Assembly (NCBI GenBank): GCA_902826155.1 | Contig: CADEDU010000002.1 | Location: 75,469-139,468 of the forward strand | Reading direction: 5' to 3' | DNA from: an uncultured beta proteobacterium | Lineage (GTDB): Bacteria > Pseudomonadota > Gammaproteobacteria > Burkholderiales > SG8-39 | DNA: 64,000 nucleotides | Made by a program: the position numbers and the translations under genes | Notes under the pieces: generated by a model | The model's input: only the letters and a program-made list of their open reading frames with translations | What the model was told of the DNA's origin: nothing | Databases searched by the model: none | Part shown: positions 1-8,135 of the stretch, one piece after another | Layout: the number at the start of each line of letters is the position of its first letter | How positions within the stretch are numbered: the first letter of the stretch is position 1

Positions 1-876
1 CCGGTGCGCGTGATCATCCCGTTTCCGCCCGGCGGCACGCTCGATCTGGTCGGGCGCATGCTCGCGCAGAAGCTCTCCGATCAGCTCGGCCAGAACTTCG
101 TCGTCGAGAATCGTGCCGGCGGCAATGGCATGATCGGCGCCGACGCAGTGGCCAAGGCCGCGGCCGACGGCTACACCTTGCTCTTCAACGCATCGACGTT
201 CACCACGACGCCGATGACGATCAAGTCGGCCCCGTTCGACGTGGCGCGTGACTTCCAGCCGGTCGCGCTGGTGGCCAAAGCGCCGCTGGCCGTGTCGGTG
301 CGCAAGGACCTGCCGGCCAACGACGTGAAGAGCCTGCTCGCGCACGCCAAGGCCAATCCGGGCAAGCTCACCTTCGCGATCGGCTCGACCGCATCGGCGG
401 GTCACCTGTCGACCGAACTGCTCAAGCGAGCAGGTGGCATTGACTATGTCGTGGTCCCCTACAAGGGTTCAGGGCCGGCGTATCAGGATCTGATCGGCGG
501 ACGCATCGACGGCTTCATCGATCCGATCCTGGGCGCCGTGGGCCACAGCAAGTCCGGCAACCTGCGGATCCTCGCGGTGACCTCCGCCACGCGCGTGCCG
601 AACCTGCCCGACGTGCCGACCGTGGCCGAAGGCATTCCAGGTTACGAGTTCTTCAGCTGGTACGGGCTGTGGGGGCCGGCGAAACTGCCGCAGGACATCA
701 CCCGGCGCCTGAACGGTGAAGTGAACAAGGCACTCGGCACCGACATGCGCGACAAGCTCGTGCAGCAAGGATTGCTGCTTACGCCCGGCTCGGTGGAAGA
801 CTTCGCGAAGTTCCAGCGCGACGACATGGCGCGCTCGCAGAAGCTCATCACCGAAGCCAACATACGTGCCGAGTAA
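1..876 (+). CDS. Bug-family tripartite tricarboxylate transporter substrate-binding protein (5' truncated)
   Basis: Periplasmic solute receptor of the Bug (TctC) family, which binds small carboxylates or related solutes for TTT-type uptake or sensing. The reading frame is already open at base 1 and begins in the family's first conserved block (RVIIPFPPGG), so the signal peptide lies outside the window; 291 residues are visible. Other family hallmarks are ENRAGGNGMIGA near residue 36 and VPYKGSGPAYQDLIGGRID near 150. The GTG at position 4 is internal, not the true start. No TctA/TctB membrane genes are nearby, which is usual for the many orphan Bug receptors of Burkholderiales. The following SDR gene overlaps it by 11 bases. 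The ligand cannot be read from the sequence. Confidence 0.9.
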   Translation, partial: PVRVIIPFPPGGTLDLVGRMLAQKLSDQLGQNFVVENRAGGNGMIGADAVAKAAADGYTLLFNASTFTTTPMTIKSAPFDVARDFQPVALVAKAPLAVSVRKDLPANDVKSLLAHAKANPGKLTFAIGSTASAGHLSTELLKRAGGIDYVVVPYKGSGPAYQDLIGGRIDGFIDPILGAVGHSKSGNLRILAVTSATRVPNLPDVPTVAEGIPGYEFFSWYGLWGPAKLPQDITRRLNGEVNKALGTDMRDKLVQQGLLLTPGSVEDFAKFQRDDMARSQKLITEANIRAE

Positions 877-1591
877 GGCGAATCGCGCGCCACGGCGATC
901 GAGCGGTAGCCGGCACGCACTGGTCACCGGCGCGAGCAGCGGCATCGGCCGCGCGATCGCCACGCGTCTGCTCGATGAGGGCTGGCGCGTGGCCGGGCTG
1001 GACGCGGCACCGGCCACGATCCGCCACCCGAAGTTCGCGGCGAATCGCGTCGACCTGACCGACGAAAGCGCCACGCTGGCTACGGTCTCCACGCTTGCCG
1101 CGGTCGATGCGTTCGTTCATGCGGCGGGACTGCTTCGCGTCGCACCGCTGGGACGACTGAACGCGAGCGACGAGCGCCTGATGTGGCGTGTGCATGTCGA
1201 CGCGCTCACCCGCATCGCCGACACGATCGTCCCGGCGATGGTTGCTCGCCGCCGCGGCCGTGTCGTGCTGATCGGCAGCCGTGTGGCGAGCGGCGCTGCC
1301 GGCCGCAGTCAGTACGCGGCGACCAAGGCCGCCGTGATCGCGCTTGCCCGGAGTTGGGCCGCCGAAGTGGTCGGCGCCGGCGTTACGGTCAACGTTGTGT
1401 CGCCGGCGGCCACGCGCACGGCTATGTCGACCGATCGAGCGCGCAAGAGCGTGGCGCCGAAGGTCCCGCCGATCGGCCGGCTCATTCTTCCCGCTGAGAT
1501 CGCGGCGCTCGTGAGCTATCTGCTATCACCGCAGGCCGCGGCAATCACCGGCCAGAACATCCAGATCTGCGGCGGTGCGTCGCTCGGTTGA
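866..1591 (+). CDS. SDR family NAD(P)-dependent oxidoreductase
   Basis: Classical short-chain dehydrogenase/reductase of 241 residues. The Rossmann motif TGASSGIG is at residues 21-28, and the catalytic set is S138, Y150 and K154 (SQYAATKAA). The C-terminus has the usual ITGQNIQICGGASLG block. The start used is GTG at 866, inside the end of the Bug receptor gene; a start a little downstream cannot be excluded, but the fold begins by about residue 17. The 11-base overlap indicates cotranscription with the receptor, so the enzyme probably acts on the imported compound or a product of it. The substrate is unknown. Confidence 0.88.
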   Translation: MPSKANRAPRRSSGSRHALVTGASSGIGRAIATRLLDEGWRVAGLDAAPATIRHPKFAANRVDLTDESATLATVSTLAAVDAFVHAAGLLRVAPLGRLNASDERLMWRVHVDALTRIADTIVPAMVARRRGRVVLIGSRVASGAAGRSQYAATKAAVIALARSWAAEVVGAGVTVNVVSPAATRTAMSTDRARKSVAPKVPPIGRLILPAEIAALVSYLLSPQAAAITGQNIQICGGASLG

Positions 1592-1663
1592 GCGCTGCGT
1601 TGCGCTCAACCTTTCTGCCGTCGTCCCTCGTGTGGCCGCGCCTCGCTCCGAGGCGAATGCCGA

Positions 1664-2653
1664 TCAGCTATCAGCGGTGAACCCGATGCGCTTGACGATC
1701 GGACCCCAGCGCTCGTGCTCGGCGCGCTGGCTGCGTGCCATTTCGTCCGGCGTCGAGCCCTGCGCGATCAGTCCGACCACACCGATGCCATCGATCACGC
1801 CTTTGTCCTTCAGTGCCGCGTTGATGACGGCGTTGGCGGATGCGATCGCGTTCGCCGGTGAGCCGGCCCGCATGTAGAAGCCGAACCACTCCTCGACCAC
1901 CAGATCGGCGAAGCCCTGCTCGGCGAAGGTCGCTACCTCGGGCACGAACGGCGAACGGTTCTTGCCGGAGGTGGCGAGGATGCGCAGCTTGCCGGCCTTG
2001 TGATTGGCGACGAAGTCACCGTGCGGAGTCACCATCGATGCGATCTGTCCGCCGATCACATCGGCCACCCCTGGCACCGAGCCGCGATACGGCACGTGAT
2101 TGAGCGGCGTGTTGGTGTTCAATCCGAGCATCGCGCCGATGAAATGCGGCGTCGAACCTGCGGCCGGTGAGCCGTAGTTGGCCTGCTTGGGATTCTCCTT
2201 GGCCCACGCCAGGAATCCGCGCAGATCACGCACCGACGCGGGCACCATCGGCCCGACCGCCAGCCCGTGATGCACCATTGCCGCGATCGACACCGGCACG
2301 AAATCCACGTCCGGGGTGTAGCTCAGCTTGCTGTAGATGTGCGGATAGATCGCCGTCGTGGAGAACGGGGCGAGCGCCATCGACGAGCCATCGGCCGGCG
2401 CCGCCTTCAGCGCTTCGAGCGCAATGCGACCGCCCGCGCCTGGGCGGTTCTCGACGATGCCGTTGTTGCGCGAATACGCCGTGCCGGCGAACTTCTCCGC
2501 GATGCGACGCGACAGGATGTCGCCCGAGCTGCCGGCAGGAAAGCCGTAGAAGATGCGCGGCTGATCGACGATTTGCGCCTGCGCCAGCCGCATCGGCAGG
2601 AACGGTGTTGCCGCGCCAGCCAACGCGCCCTGAATGAATCGACGTCGCTGCAT
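1664..2653 (-). CDS. Bug-family substrate-binding protein
   Basis: Second Bug/TctC-type periplasmic receptor, 329 residues. The start at 2653 is fixed by a GGGAGA ribosome-binding site a few bases upstream. The N-terminus carries a Tat-like signal (QRRRFIQGALAG, then a hydrophobic stretch ending near AQA at about residue 26). Conserved blocks are FYGFPAGSSGD, VENRPGAGGRIALEAL and VPYRGSVPGVADVIGGQI. It is divergent from the TetR-type gene at 2825 with about 170 bases between the starts, so the regulator is the obvious candidate to control it. The ligand is unknown. It is not a close duplicate of the receptor at the window start. Confidence 0.9.
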   Translation of the reverse strand: MQRRRFIQGALAGAATPFLPMRLAQAQIVDQPRIFYGFPAGSSGDILSRRIAEKFAGTAYSRNNGIVENRPGAGGRIALEALKAAPADGSSMALAPFSTTAIYPHIYSKLSYTPDVDFVPVSIAAMVHHGLAVGPMVPASVRDLRGFLAWAKENPKQANYGSPAAGSTPHFIGAMLGLNTNTPLNHVPYRGSVPGVADVIGGQIASMVTPHGDFVANHKAGKLRILATSGKNRSPFVPEVATFAEQGFADLVVEEWFGFYMRAGSPANAIASANAVINAALKDKGVIDGIGVVGLIAQGSTPDEMARSQRAEHERWGPIVKRIGFTADS

Positions 2654-2810
2654 GTTCGTCTCCCGACGATGGCGATCGGACAGCGCGAGCCGCGACCTGA
2701 CCGCCTGATATGAAATTGATTGCCTATCGATTGCCGTCGGACCCGCACCAGGGCGGCGCCACATCGTGCTGCTCGACGCGCGAAACTGCTTGTCCGGATC
2801 GCGATCGCGA

Positions 2811-2828
2811 CCATACATTACTGTATGG
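2811..2828. promoter_or_regulatory. Perfect palindrome on the TetR gene start (probable operator)
   Basis: CCATACATTACTGTATGG has two perfect 7-base arms (CCATACA / TGTATGG) around a 4-base spacer. It lies in the gap between the divergent Bug receptor and TetR-family genes and covers the regulator's first ATG (2825). Size and symmetry fit a TetR-type operator. Autoregulation, possibly with control of the divergent receptor, is inferred. Confidence 0.6.
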
Positions 2829-3430
2829 AACGAATGCAAGCCTTGACTCGGCGCACCCGTGAAGGCGGCGACGCACCTGCCCCTCGCCTCTCCCCGGAGG
2901 ACTGGATCACCAGTGCCACCGAGATCCTGATCGACAGCGGCGTGGATCGGATACGCGTGGATGTGCTCGCCAAGAAGATCGGCGTGTCGCGGGGAAGCTT
3001 CTACTGGCACTTCCAGGACCGCAACGATCTGCTGGTACGCGTGCTGAATGCGTGGCGGATCCGCGCAACCGAACAGATCATCGCGCGCTTCAACGCTGAA
3101 CATCTCGATCCGCGTCAGGCCATCCATGCGCTGCTGACGCTGCCGCTGCGGGGTCGTGCCGCGCAGCGTGGCGCTCGAATCGAACTGGCGATTCGTGCCT
3201 GGGCACGGCGCGACACGATGGCAAAGCGCGCGGTGACGGACATCGATGCCCAGCGGACCCGCTACATCACCGGATGCCTTACCGCGCTGGGGTTCGCTCC
3301 GGCTGAAGCCCGTGCGCGGGCATTTCTCGTTTATGCAGCAATGACTGCCGAGGCGCTGTTTCAGACCATTGGAACGACCGAGGAACAGGACGAGCGACGC
3401 GCGCTGGTGGAGCGGTTGTTGATGCCGTAG
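2825..3430 (+). CDS. TetR/AcrR family transcriptional regulator
   Basis: DNA-binding repressor of 201 residues. The helix-turn-helix is at about residues 35-62 (VDVLAKKIGVSRGSFYWHFQD, the F-Y-W-H-F signature of TetR proteins), followed by an all-helical ligand domain. The frame is open further upstream, but homology begins only after ATG 2825; a second ATG at 2834 is equally possible. If 2825 is used, the start codon sits inside a perfect palindrome, so the protein probably binds its own start region. The terminator at 3474-3501 follows. The effector ligand cannot be predicted. Confidence 0.85.
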   Translation: MERMQALTRRTREGGDAPAPRLSPEDWITSATEILIDSGVDRIRVDVLAKKIGVSRGSFYWHFQDRNDLLVRVLNAWRIRATEQIIARFNAEHLDPRQAIHALLTLPLRGRAAQRGARIELAIRAWARRDTMAKRAVTDIDAQRTRYITGCLTALGFAPAEARARAFLVYAAMTAEALFQTIGTTEEQDERRALVERLLMP

Positions 3431-3473
3431 ACGCGCCCGCGTGGCTTCTCACCCACCCGCGCTCTAGCCAACG

Positions 3474-3501
3474 AAAAAGCGACCTCGACGGTCGCTTTTT
3501 T
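3474..3501. terminator. Bidirectional rho-independent terminator
   Basis: A run of A, the stem GCGACC, the loop TCGAC, the stem GGTCGC, then a run of T. It ends the TetR gene on the plus strand and the tRNA-Ser transcript on the minus strand. Confidence 0.85.
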
Positions 3502-3503
3502 GT

Positions 3504-3594
<91 letters not shown>

Positions 3595-3781
3595 GACTCA
3601 GAGGACGGAAGACTGCGGGGTAGAACCGCAAGCAACCGCCGGTCAAACGAGCGGCGGATTCTACACAGAATCAACGGTGATTTCGACGCTGAAAAGCGCA
3701 CACGCACAACCCGATCGCATCAAGTGCCGGCATCGGACTAACATTGCCGGACACCCCACTCTTTCCCGCGAGGATCCCGCC

Positions 3782-4195
3782 ATGTCCGCCGTCCTGAACA
3801 GCGTCAAGATCGATCCCATCGAGCTGGTGAGCGAGTATCTGCGCACGATGGAGCGGCGCGATCTGCCCGCGGCGAAGGCGATGCTCGCGCCGGGTTTTCA
3901 CATGGTCTTCCCCGGCGGGCGCCGCTACGACTCGATCGAGGCGGTGGTCGAAGGCGCCAAGACGCGCTACAAGCGCGCCCTCAAGCATTTCGATCACTTC
4001 GACGTCGCGCCAGGCCCCGACGGCACGCAGATCGTCTACTGCTTCGGCACGCTGTACGGCGAGCTGCTCGACGGCTCGACCTACGAAGGTATCCGCTACA
4101 TCGACCGGTTCACCGTCAAGGACGGCAAGCTGCTCAACACGTACGTATGGAACGACATGGCCGAAGTGTTGGGCGATCGGATCGGCCGGCGTTGA
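3782..4195 (+). CDS. SnoaL-like / NTF2-fold protein
   Basis: A 137-residue protein with the cone-shaped NTF2-like fold of the SnoaL family. Visible signs are the N-terminal helix pair (VSEYLRTMERRDLPAAKAML), the GFHMVFPGGRRYDSIEAVVEGA segment and the late beta strands ending IRYIDRFTVKDGKLLNTYVWNDMAEVL. The start at 3782 is preceded by a GAGGAT ribosome-binding site; an in-frame extension upstream runs through the tRNA and is not coding. Relatives include small isomerases, hydrolases and proteins of unknown role, so no reaction is assigned. It stands alone between the tRNA and a minus-strand operon. Confidence 0.75.
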   Translation: MSAVLNSVKIDPIELVSEYLRTMERRDLPAAKAMLAPGFHMVFPGGRRYDSIEAVVEGAKTRYKRALKHFDHFDVAPGPDGTQIVYCFGTLYGELLDGSTYEGIRYIDRFTVKDGKLLNTYVWNDMAEVLGDRIGRR

Positions 4196-4208
4196 GCGGG
4201 CCCGCGCC

Positions 4209-4739
4209 TTACGCGTAGCGGATCACGCCGATCAACGCCGCGACCGCGAAAATCACGAAGTAGTTGACGCGAGTGGCGAATGCCACCGCGGTCGCACCGA
4301 GGGACACCAGAACGCTCGTCCAGTCGCGCGCGGCGTTCTCGACCAGGATGTAGCCGCTCGCCGCGAGCATGCCGATGGCCACCGGCGAGAGGCCGCGCTG
4401 GATCGCACGCCGCCAGATCGCATCGCGAAACTTGTGCCAGACGCGATGCACGAAGTACATCGCCACCGATGACGGGCCAACCATCCCCAGCGTCGCGACC
4501 AGCGCACCGGGAATGCCGGCGACGCGCCAGCCGAGCAGACTCATGAAGATCGCGTTCGGTCCGGGCGCGGCCTGCGCAATCGCGTAGAGCGCAGCGAACT
4601 CCGCGCCGGGAATCCATTTGTGCGTCTCGACGAACGCACGGTGCACGTCTGGTACCACGATGGAGGCGCCACCGATCGCCATCATCGACATCAGGAAGAA
4701 GAACCCGAACAGCCAGCCAAGCGATGCGTCGTCGCTCAC
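4209..4739 (-). CDS. Chromate transporter, half-size (CHR family)
   Basis: A 176-residue integral membrane protein made of one CHR domain. The family signature is visible as GGASIVVPDVHR near residue 24 and AQAAPGPNAIFMSLLGWRVAG near 55, followed by hydrophobic segments to the C-terminus. The start is a GTG that overlaps the stop of the preceding half-transporter by four bases (GTGA). Short CHR proteins work as pairs of opposite membrane orientation and replace the fused ChrA. Known members export chromate or take up sulfate-like anions; here the substrate is uncertain because the operon has no chrB or other metal-resistance gene. Confidence 0.85.
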   Translation of the reverse strand: MSDDASLGWLFGFFFLMSMMAIGGASIVVPDVHRAFVETHKWIPGAEFAALYAIAQAAPGPNAIFMSLLGWRVAGIPGALVATLGMVGPSSVAMYFVHRVWHKFRDAIWRRAIQRGLSPVAIGMLAASGYILVENAARDWTSVLVSLGATAVAFATRVNYFVIFAVAALIGVIRYA

Positions 4740-5293
4740 GATGCATTCTCGCGATCAATGCCGAACCAGGCGTACGCCACGCTCAGCAGCGCCAAGCTTG
4801 GCAGTACCAGATACAGCGGCCAGCGCAGGATGCCCACGGCGAGGAACGCCGCGCCGGCAATGATCAGCTTCCAGGCCGCGCGCAACTCGCTTACCGCAAG
4901 CTTGAGCGCCGCGGCCACCATCAATCCGGCAGCCGCGGGCGCTACGCCACGCACGATGGCCTGCACGATCGGCAACTCACCGAAACGCAGATAGAGCGCT
5001 CCGAGCGTGAGCACGATGACGATCGGTGCTGACATCAGCGCACCGACCGCGATCACCGATCCGAGCGGGCCGAAATGCCGTGCGCCGAATGCGGTCGAGA
5101 CGTTCACCACGTTCGGCCCGGGCAGCATCTGGCCGATGGCGAGCAGTTCGGTGAATTCGCGCTCCGACAGCCAGCGCCGATCTTCCACCAGCGTGCGGCG
5201 CGCCACCGGCAGCACGCCGCCGAAACCCTGCAGTCCGATCAGCAGGAACGTGGCGAACAAGCCGCGGCGGGTGATCTGCGTGGGCTCAGGCAT
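4736..5293 (-). CDS. Chromate transporter, half-size (CHR family), partner
   Basis: A 185-residue CHR-domain membrane protein that pairs with the one encoded directly downstream. Signature blocks are LIGLQGFGGVLPVARRTLVE near residue 17 and LLAIGQMLPGPNVVNVSTAFG near 50. The ATG at 5293 is preferred over an upstream TTG because it gives the usual N-terminus; it lies inside the end of the methyltransferase gene (8-base overlap), so translation is probably coupled. Two half-length CHR genes in tandem are a known arrangement. Linkage to a methyltransferase is unusual. Confidence 0.85.
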   Translation of the reverse strand: MPEPTQITRRGLFATFLLIGLQGFGGVLPVARRTLVEDRRWLSEREFTELLAIGQMLPGPNVVNVSTAFGARHFGPLGSVIAVGALMSAPIVIVLTLGALYLRFGELPIVQAIVRGVAPAAAGLMVAAALKLAVSELRAAWKLIIAGAAFLAVGILRWPLYLVLPSLALLSVAYAWFGIDRENAS

Positions 5294-6389
5294 CACGTTC
5301 GGCGGCAATCACGCACCAGGGGAAGCGCCAGTTCCGGTATTCGGGCGACAAGGCGCCGTCGGCCTCCTCGAACGGAACGATGCGCACGTTCGCGAAGCCG
5401 ATGCGACGCAGGATCTCCTCCAGCTCCATTTCCGACAGCGGCTCCATGAACGGCTCGTTGTTGCGCCGGCCGTGACCATAGTGGATGAATTGCGCGAACG
5501 CGTCGGCGCCGGGCTGCACCTGCGGCAGGAAATCCAGATGCACCATTCGCCCGCCTGGTTTGAGCACACGATAAGCCTCGCGCAGCGTCGTCTCGATCAC
5601 CGGCGGCGGCATCTCGTGCAACAGCATGGTCGAGGTGACCAGATCGAACTGCGCTTCGTCGTAGTCCGTCGCGGCGGCGCTCATCTGCCGGAAGCGAACG
5701 TTGCCCGCCCCGGCCTTCGCCGCTTCGCGGGCGGCGACACGCAGGCACGGCGCAGCGAGATCGATCGCGTCGATCTGCGCGTCGGCGCACTGCCTGTAGA
5801 ACGGCCGCGTGCTCTTGCCGAACCCGCAACCCATGTCGAGGATGCGCTGCGGACTCGGCCGATCGGCAAGCGCGGCTTCGGTGAGCCGGTCGTGCAGATC
5901 GAGATGGCGCACGCCTGCAAGCGGTGTCGTGGTTCGCGCGCCGCGCTCGTACACGAAGCCTGCAACCGGATCGCTCCACACCCCGCCAGGATGCTGGTGA
6001 ATATCGCAACTGGTGTAGTAGCGCGGCATCTCCATCTGCGGATCGAGTTGCAGCAGGCGTGCCGCGCCCTCGGCTTCGGCGGCATCGAGCGTACCGAGCA
6101 GCCGTTCGCGATCCTGCGCATGCCAGACCTGCAGGCCATAGCGGCCCGAATACTTGAAGCGCTGCATGTGCCGCTCGAGCCAGGCGTAGTACTGGTAGAG
6201 CGTGCTGTCGCGCATCAGCGCCGCCGCGCCTTCGGCCTCGGTGGGCCGCACTCCGCTCCGGCTCACGCGCCGTTCGTACTCCGCGCGTACCTCCGGATAG
6301 ATGCGACGCGTCCAGAACTGTTTCGCACCCAGCAGAAAACTCTGCGCGGCAGCAAAGCTGCGTCCGTCGATCGGTGCGGGGACGCTCAT
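5286..6389 (-). CDS. Class I SAM-dependent methyltransferase
   Basis: A 367-residue protein with a C-terminal methyltransferase domain. Motif I is ILDMGCGFGKSTRPF at about residue 185, followed by the acidic IDAIDLA strand, the FDLVTSTMLLHEM segment and VLKPGGRMVHLDF. The N-terminal 150 residues (helical, Trp/Tyr-rich) form an extra domain I do not recognise. The ATG at 6389 overlaps the stop of the small upstream gene by one base (TGATG). It is cotranscribed with a 102-residue unknown protein and two half chromate transporters. The substrate is unknown; the family covers small molecules, lipids and proteins. Confidence 0.8.
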   Translation of the reverse strand: MSVPAPIDGRSFAAAQSFLLGAKQFWTRRIYPEVRAEYERRVSRSGVRPTEAEGAAALMRDSTLYQYYAWLERHMQRFKYSGRYGLQVWHAQDRERLLGTLDAAEAEGAARLLQLDPQMEMPRYYTSCDIHQHPGGVWSDPVAGFVYERGARTTTPLAGVRHLDLHDRLTEAALADRPSPQRILDMGCGFGKSTRPFYRQCADAQIDAIDLAAPCLRVAAREAAKAGAGNVRFRQMSAAATDYDEAQFDLVTSTMLLHEMPPPVIETTLREAYRVLKPGGRMVHLDFLPQVQPGADAFAQFIHYGHGRRNNEPFMEPLSEMELEEILRRIGFANVRIVPFEEADGALSPEYRNWRFPWCVIAAERDA

Positions 6390-6697
6390 CACACCACCCC
6401 CTTGGCCTGCTGTACGCCGAGCAACTGTCCCATCAGGCTCTCGACGAAGGCATCACGATCGGCGCTGTCGGCAGCCACTTCTTCCGCGGAAGGCTCGGCG
6501 GACAACGCGGCGGAATCGAGCACCCCGCGAGCCGAGAGTTGCCGCTCCATCGCGCGCATGCGATCCCGCAGCACGTAGACTTCGGAGGCAAGCGCCATAA
6601 CGACCCCGAGCGCGCGGTCCAGCGCGGGATCGGCGAAGAAGGTCTGCTCGGGGCGCGGCCGGCTGCCGTCGTGCTCCGTACTGCTGTCCTGGCTCAT
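6389..6697 (-). CDS. Small hypothetical protein, operon with methyltransferase
   Basis: A 102-residue acidic soluble protein, not recognised. Residues 22-56 are predicted helical (DRALGVVMALASEVYVLRDR and on), with a coiled-coil look, and the C-terminus is another amphipathic helix (RDAFVESLMGQLLG). There is no signal peptide or membrane span. It is the first gene of a four-gene minus-strand operon and overlaps the methyltransferase start by one base, which suggests an accessory or regulatory subunit of that enzyme. This is inference from position only. Confidence 0.6.
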   Translation of the reverse strand: MSQDSSTEHDGSRPRPEQTFFADPALDRALGVVMALASEVYVLRDRMRAMERQLSARGVLDSAALSAEPSAEEVAADSADRDAFVESLMGQLLGVQQAKGVV

Positions 6698-6837
6698 GGG
6701 AAGTCCTCGTAGCGCTCTACCGGATACTGGATACTAGAATCCGCGTCCCACCTTGCGGGGCGATCGAACGCAATGTAGCGCCGACGCCAACGCTGTCAAG
6801 CCGCCGCTGGTCCGCTTTCACGTTTTCGGAGTCCAAC

Positions 6838-8049
6838 ATGCGCGAAGCTTTCATCCCCTATGGCGCCTACTGGTGCACGCCGTTCGTGCGCTGGCAAGGC
6901 AGCTTCTCCCACCTGCATCCGCTCGAGTTCGCCGCCCACGTGGGGCGCGCCGAGCTCGAAGCGCGCGATATCGATCCGAAGCTGATCGACCATGGCGTGC
7001 TCGGCTACACCGTGCCCTCGTCGAGCTGCTTCTACGGCCTGCCGTGGGTGAGCGCGATGATGGGGCTCGATTCGGTCGGCGGGCCCTCGGTGAATCACGC
7101 GTGCGCAACGTCGGCGCGCGCAGTGCAAATGGCGACGCAGGAAGTTGCCGCCGGATCGGCCGAGTGCTCGCTGCTGGTAATGGCCGACAAGCTCTCCAAT
7201 GGTCCGCACCTGTACTACCCGCAACCCACCGGCCCGGGCGGCACCGGCGGCCACGAGGATTGGGTGCTCGACAACTTTTCCAAGGATCCGTACGCCCGCT
7301 GCGCGATGATCGACACCGCCGAGAACGTCGCGAAGAAGTATGGCGTCACCACGAGCGAACAGCACGACATCGCACTCCTGCGCTATCAGCAGTACGACGA
7401 AGCCTGCGCCGATGATCACGCCTTTCACAAGCGCTTCATGCGCCTGCCGTTCGAAGTACCGGATCCGCGGTTTCGCAAGACGGTGAAGACGCTAAACGGC
7501 GACGAGGGCATCCACGGCACCACGGCCGAAGGGCTTGCCGCGCTCAAGCCGGTGCAACCGAACGGCACGGTCACCTTCGGCGCGCAGACGCACCCGGCTG
7601 ACGGTAACGCGGCCATGCTGGTCACCACGCGCGAGCGCGCCCGTGAGCTTGCCGACGACGCGAAAGTCGAAGTGCGCATCGCCGGCTGCGGACTGGCACG
7701 CACCGAGAAGGCGCACATGCCGCAGGCGCCGGTGCCCGCGGCACGGCGCGCCCTCGCCGATGCCGACCTTACGATCGGCGATATCGACTGCATCAAGTCG
7801 CACAATCCGTTCGCCGTCAACGATGCGGTGTTTGCGCGCGAGTTCAATCTCGACTGGCGCAAGATGAACAACTACGGCTGTTCGTTGGTGTGGGGTCATC
7901 CGCAAGGGCCGACCGGACTGCGGGCGATGATCGAGCTGATCGAAGAACTGGCCATGCGCGGTGGGGGACGCGGACTGTTCCACGGCTGCGCGGCGGGCGA
8001 CTCGGCGATGGCGGTAGTGCTTGAAGTACGCGATACGCGACGAGCGTGA
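6838..8049 (+). CDS. Thiolase-like acyl-CoA acetyltransferase
   Basis: A 403-residue member of the thiolase superfamily. The nucleophilic cysteine is C89 in VNHACATSARAVQMA. Later motifs are atypical: the usual N-E-A-F block is KSHNPFAVND (a His before N-P-F), the GHP motif is WGHPQGPTG, and the last catalytic block is HGCAAGDSAMAV, keeping a cysteine. The start is supported by the CGGAG ribosome-binding site upstream. An SDR follows in the same direction and an acyl-CoA ligase converges on the pair, which suggests beta-oxidation-like breakdown of an unusual acid. The altered His motif means condensing or degradative activity should not be assumed. Confidence 0.82.
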   Translation: MREAFIPYGAYWCTPFVRWQGSFSHLHPLEFAAHVGRAELEARDIDPKLIDHGVLGYTVPSSSCFYGLPWVSAMMGLDSVGGPSVNHACATSARAVQMATQEVAAGSAECSLLVMADKLSNGPHLYYPQPTGPGGTGGHEDWVLDNFSKDPYARCAMIDTAENVAKKYGVTTSEQHDIALLRYQQYDEACADDHAFHKRFMRLPFEVPDPRFRKTVKTLNGDEGIHGTTAEGLAALKPVQPNGTVTFGAQTHPADGNAAMLVTTRERARELADDAKVEVRIAGCGLARTEKAHMPQAPVPAARRALADADLTIGDIDCIKSHNPFAVNDAVFAREFNLDWRKMNNYGCSLVWGHPQGPTGLRAMIELIEELAMRGGGRGLFHGCAAGDSAMAVVLEVRDTRRA

Positions 8050-8122
8050 CTTACGAACCAGTCGCTTCGGGCATTCAAGGTCGGCGACCTCGGTCAGTCG
8101 AAGCTGGCCACTGCACGAATTC

Positions 8123-8130
8123 AAAGGAGG
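8123..8130 (+). promoter_or_regulatory. Strong Shine-Dalgarno of the SDR gene
   Basis: AAAGGAGG lies five bases before the ATG at 8136. It is close to the ideal anti-16S match and fixes the start of this SDR. Confidence 0.8.
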
Positions 8131-8135
8131 CGTAG

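Noticed and set aside
5007..6578. Long plus-strand open frame of 523 codons opposite the chromate transporter and methyltransferase genes
   Set aside because: It has no family resemblance and is antisense to well-supported genes; high GC keeps such frames open by chance.
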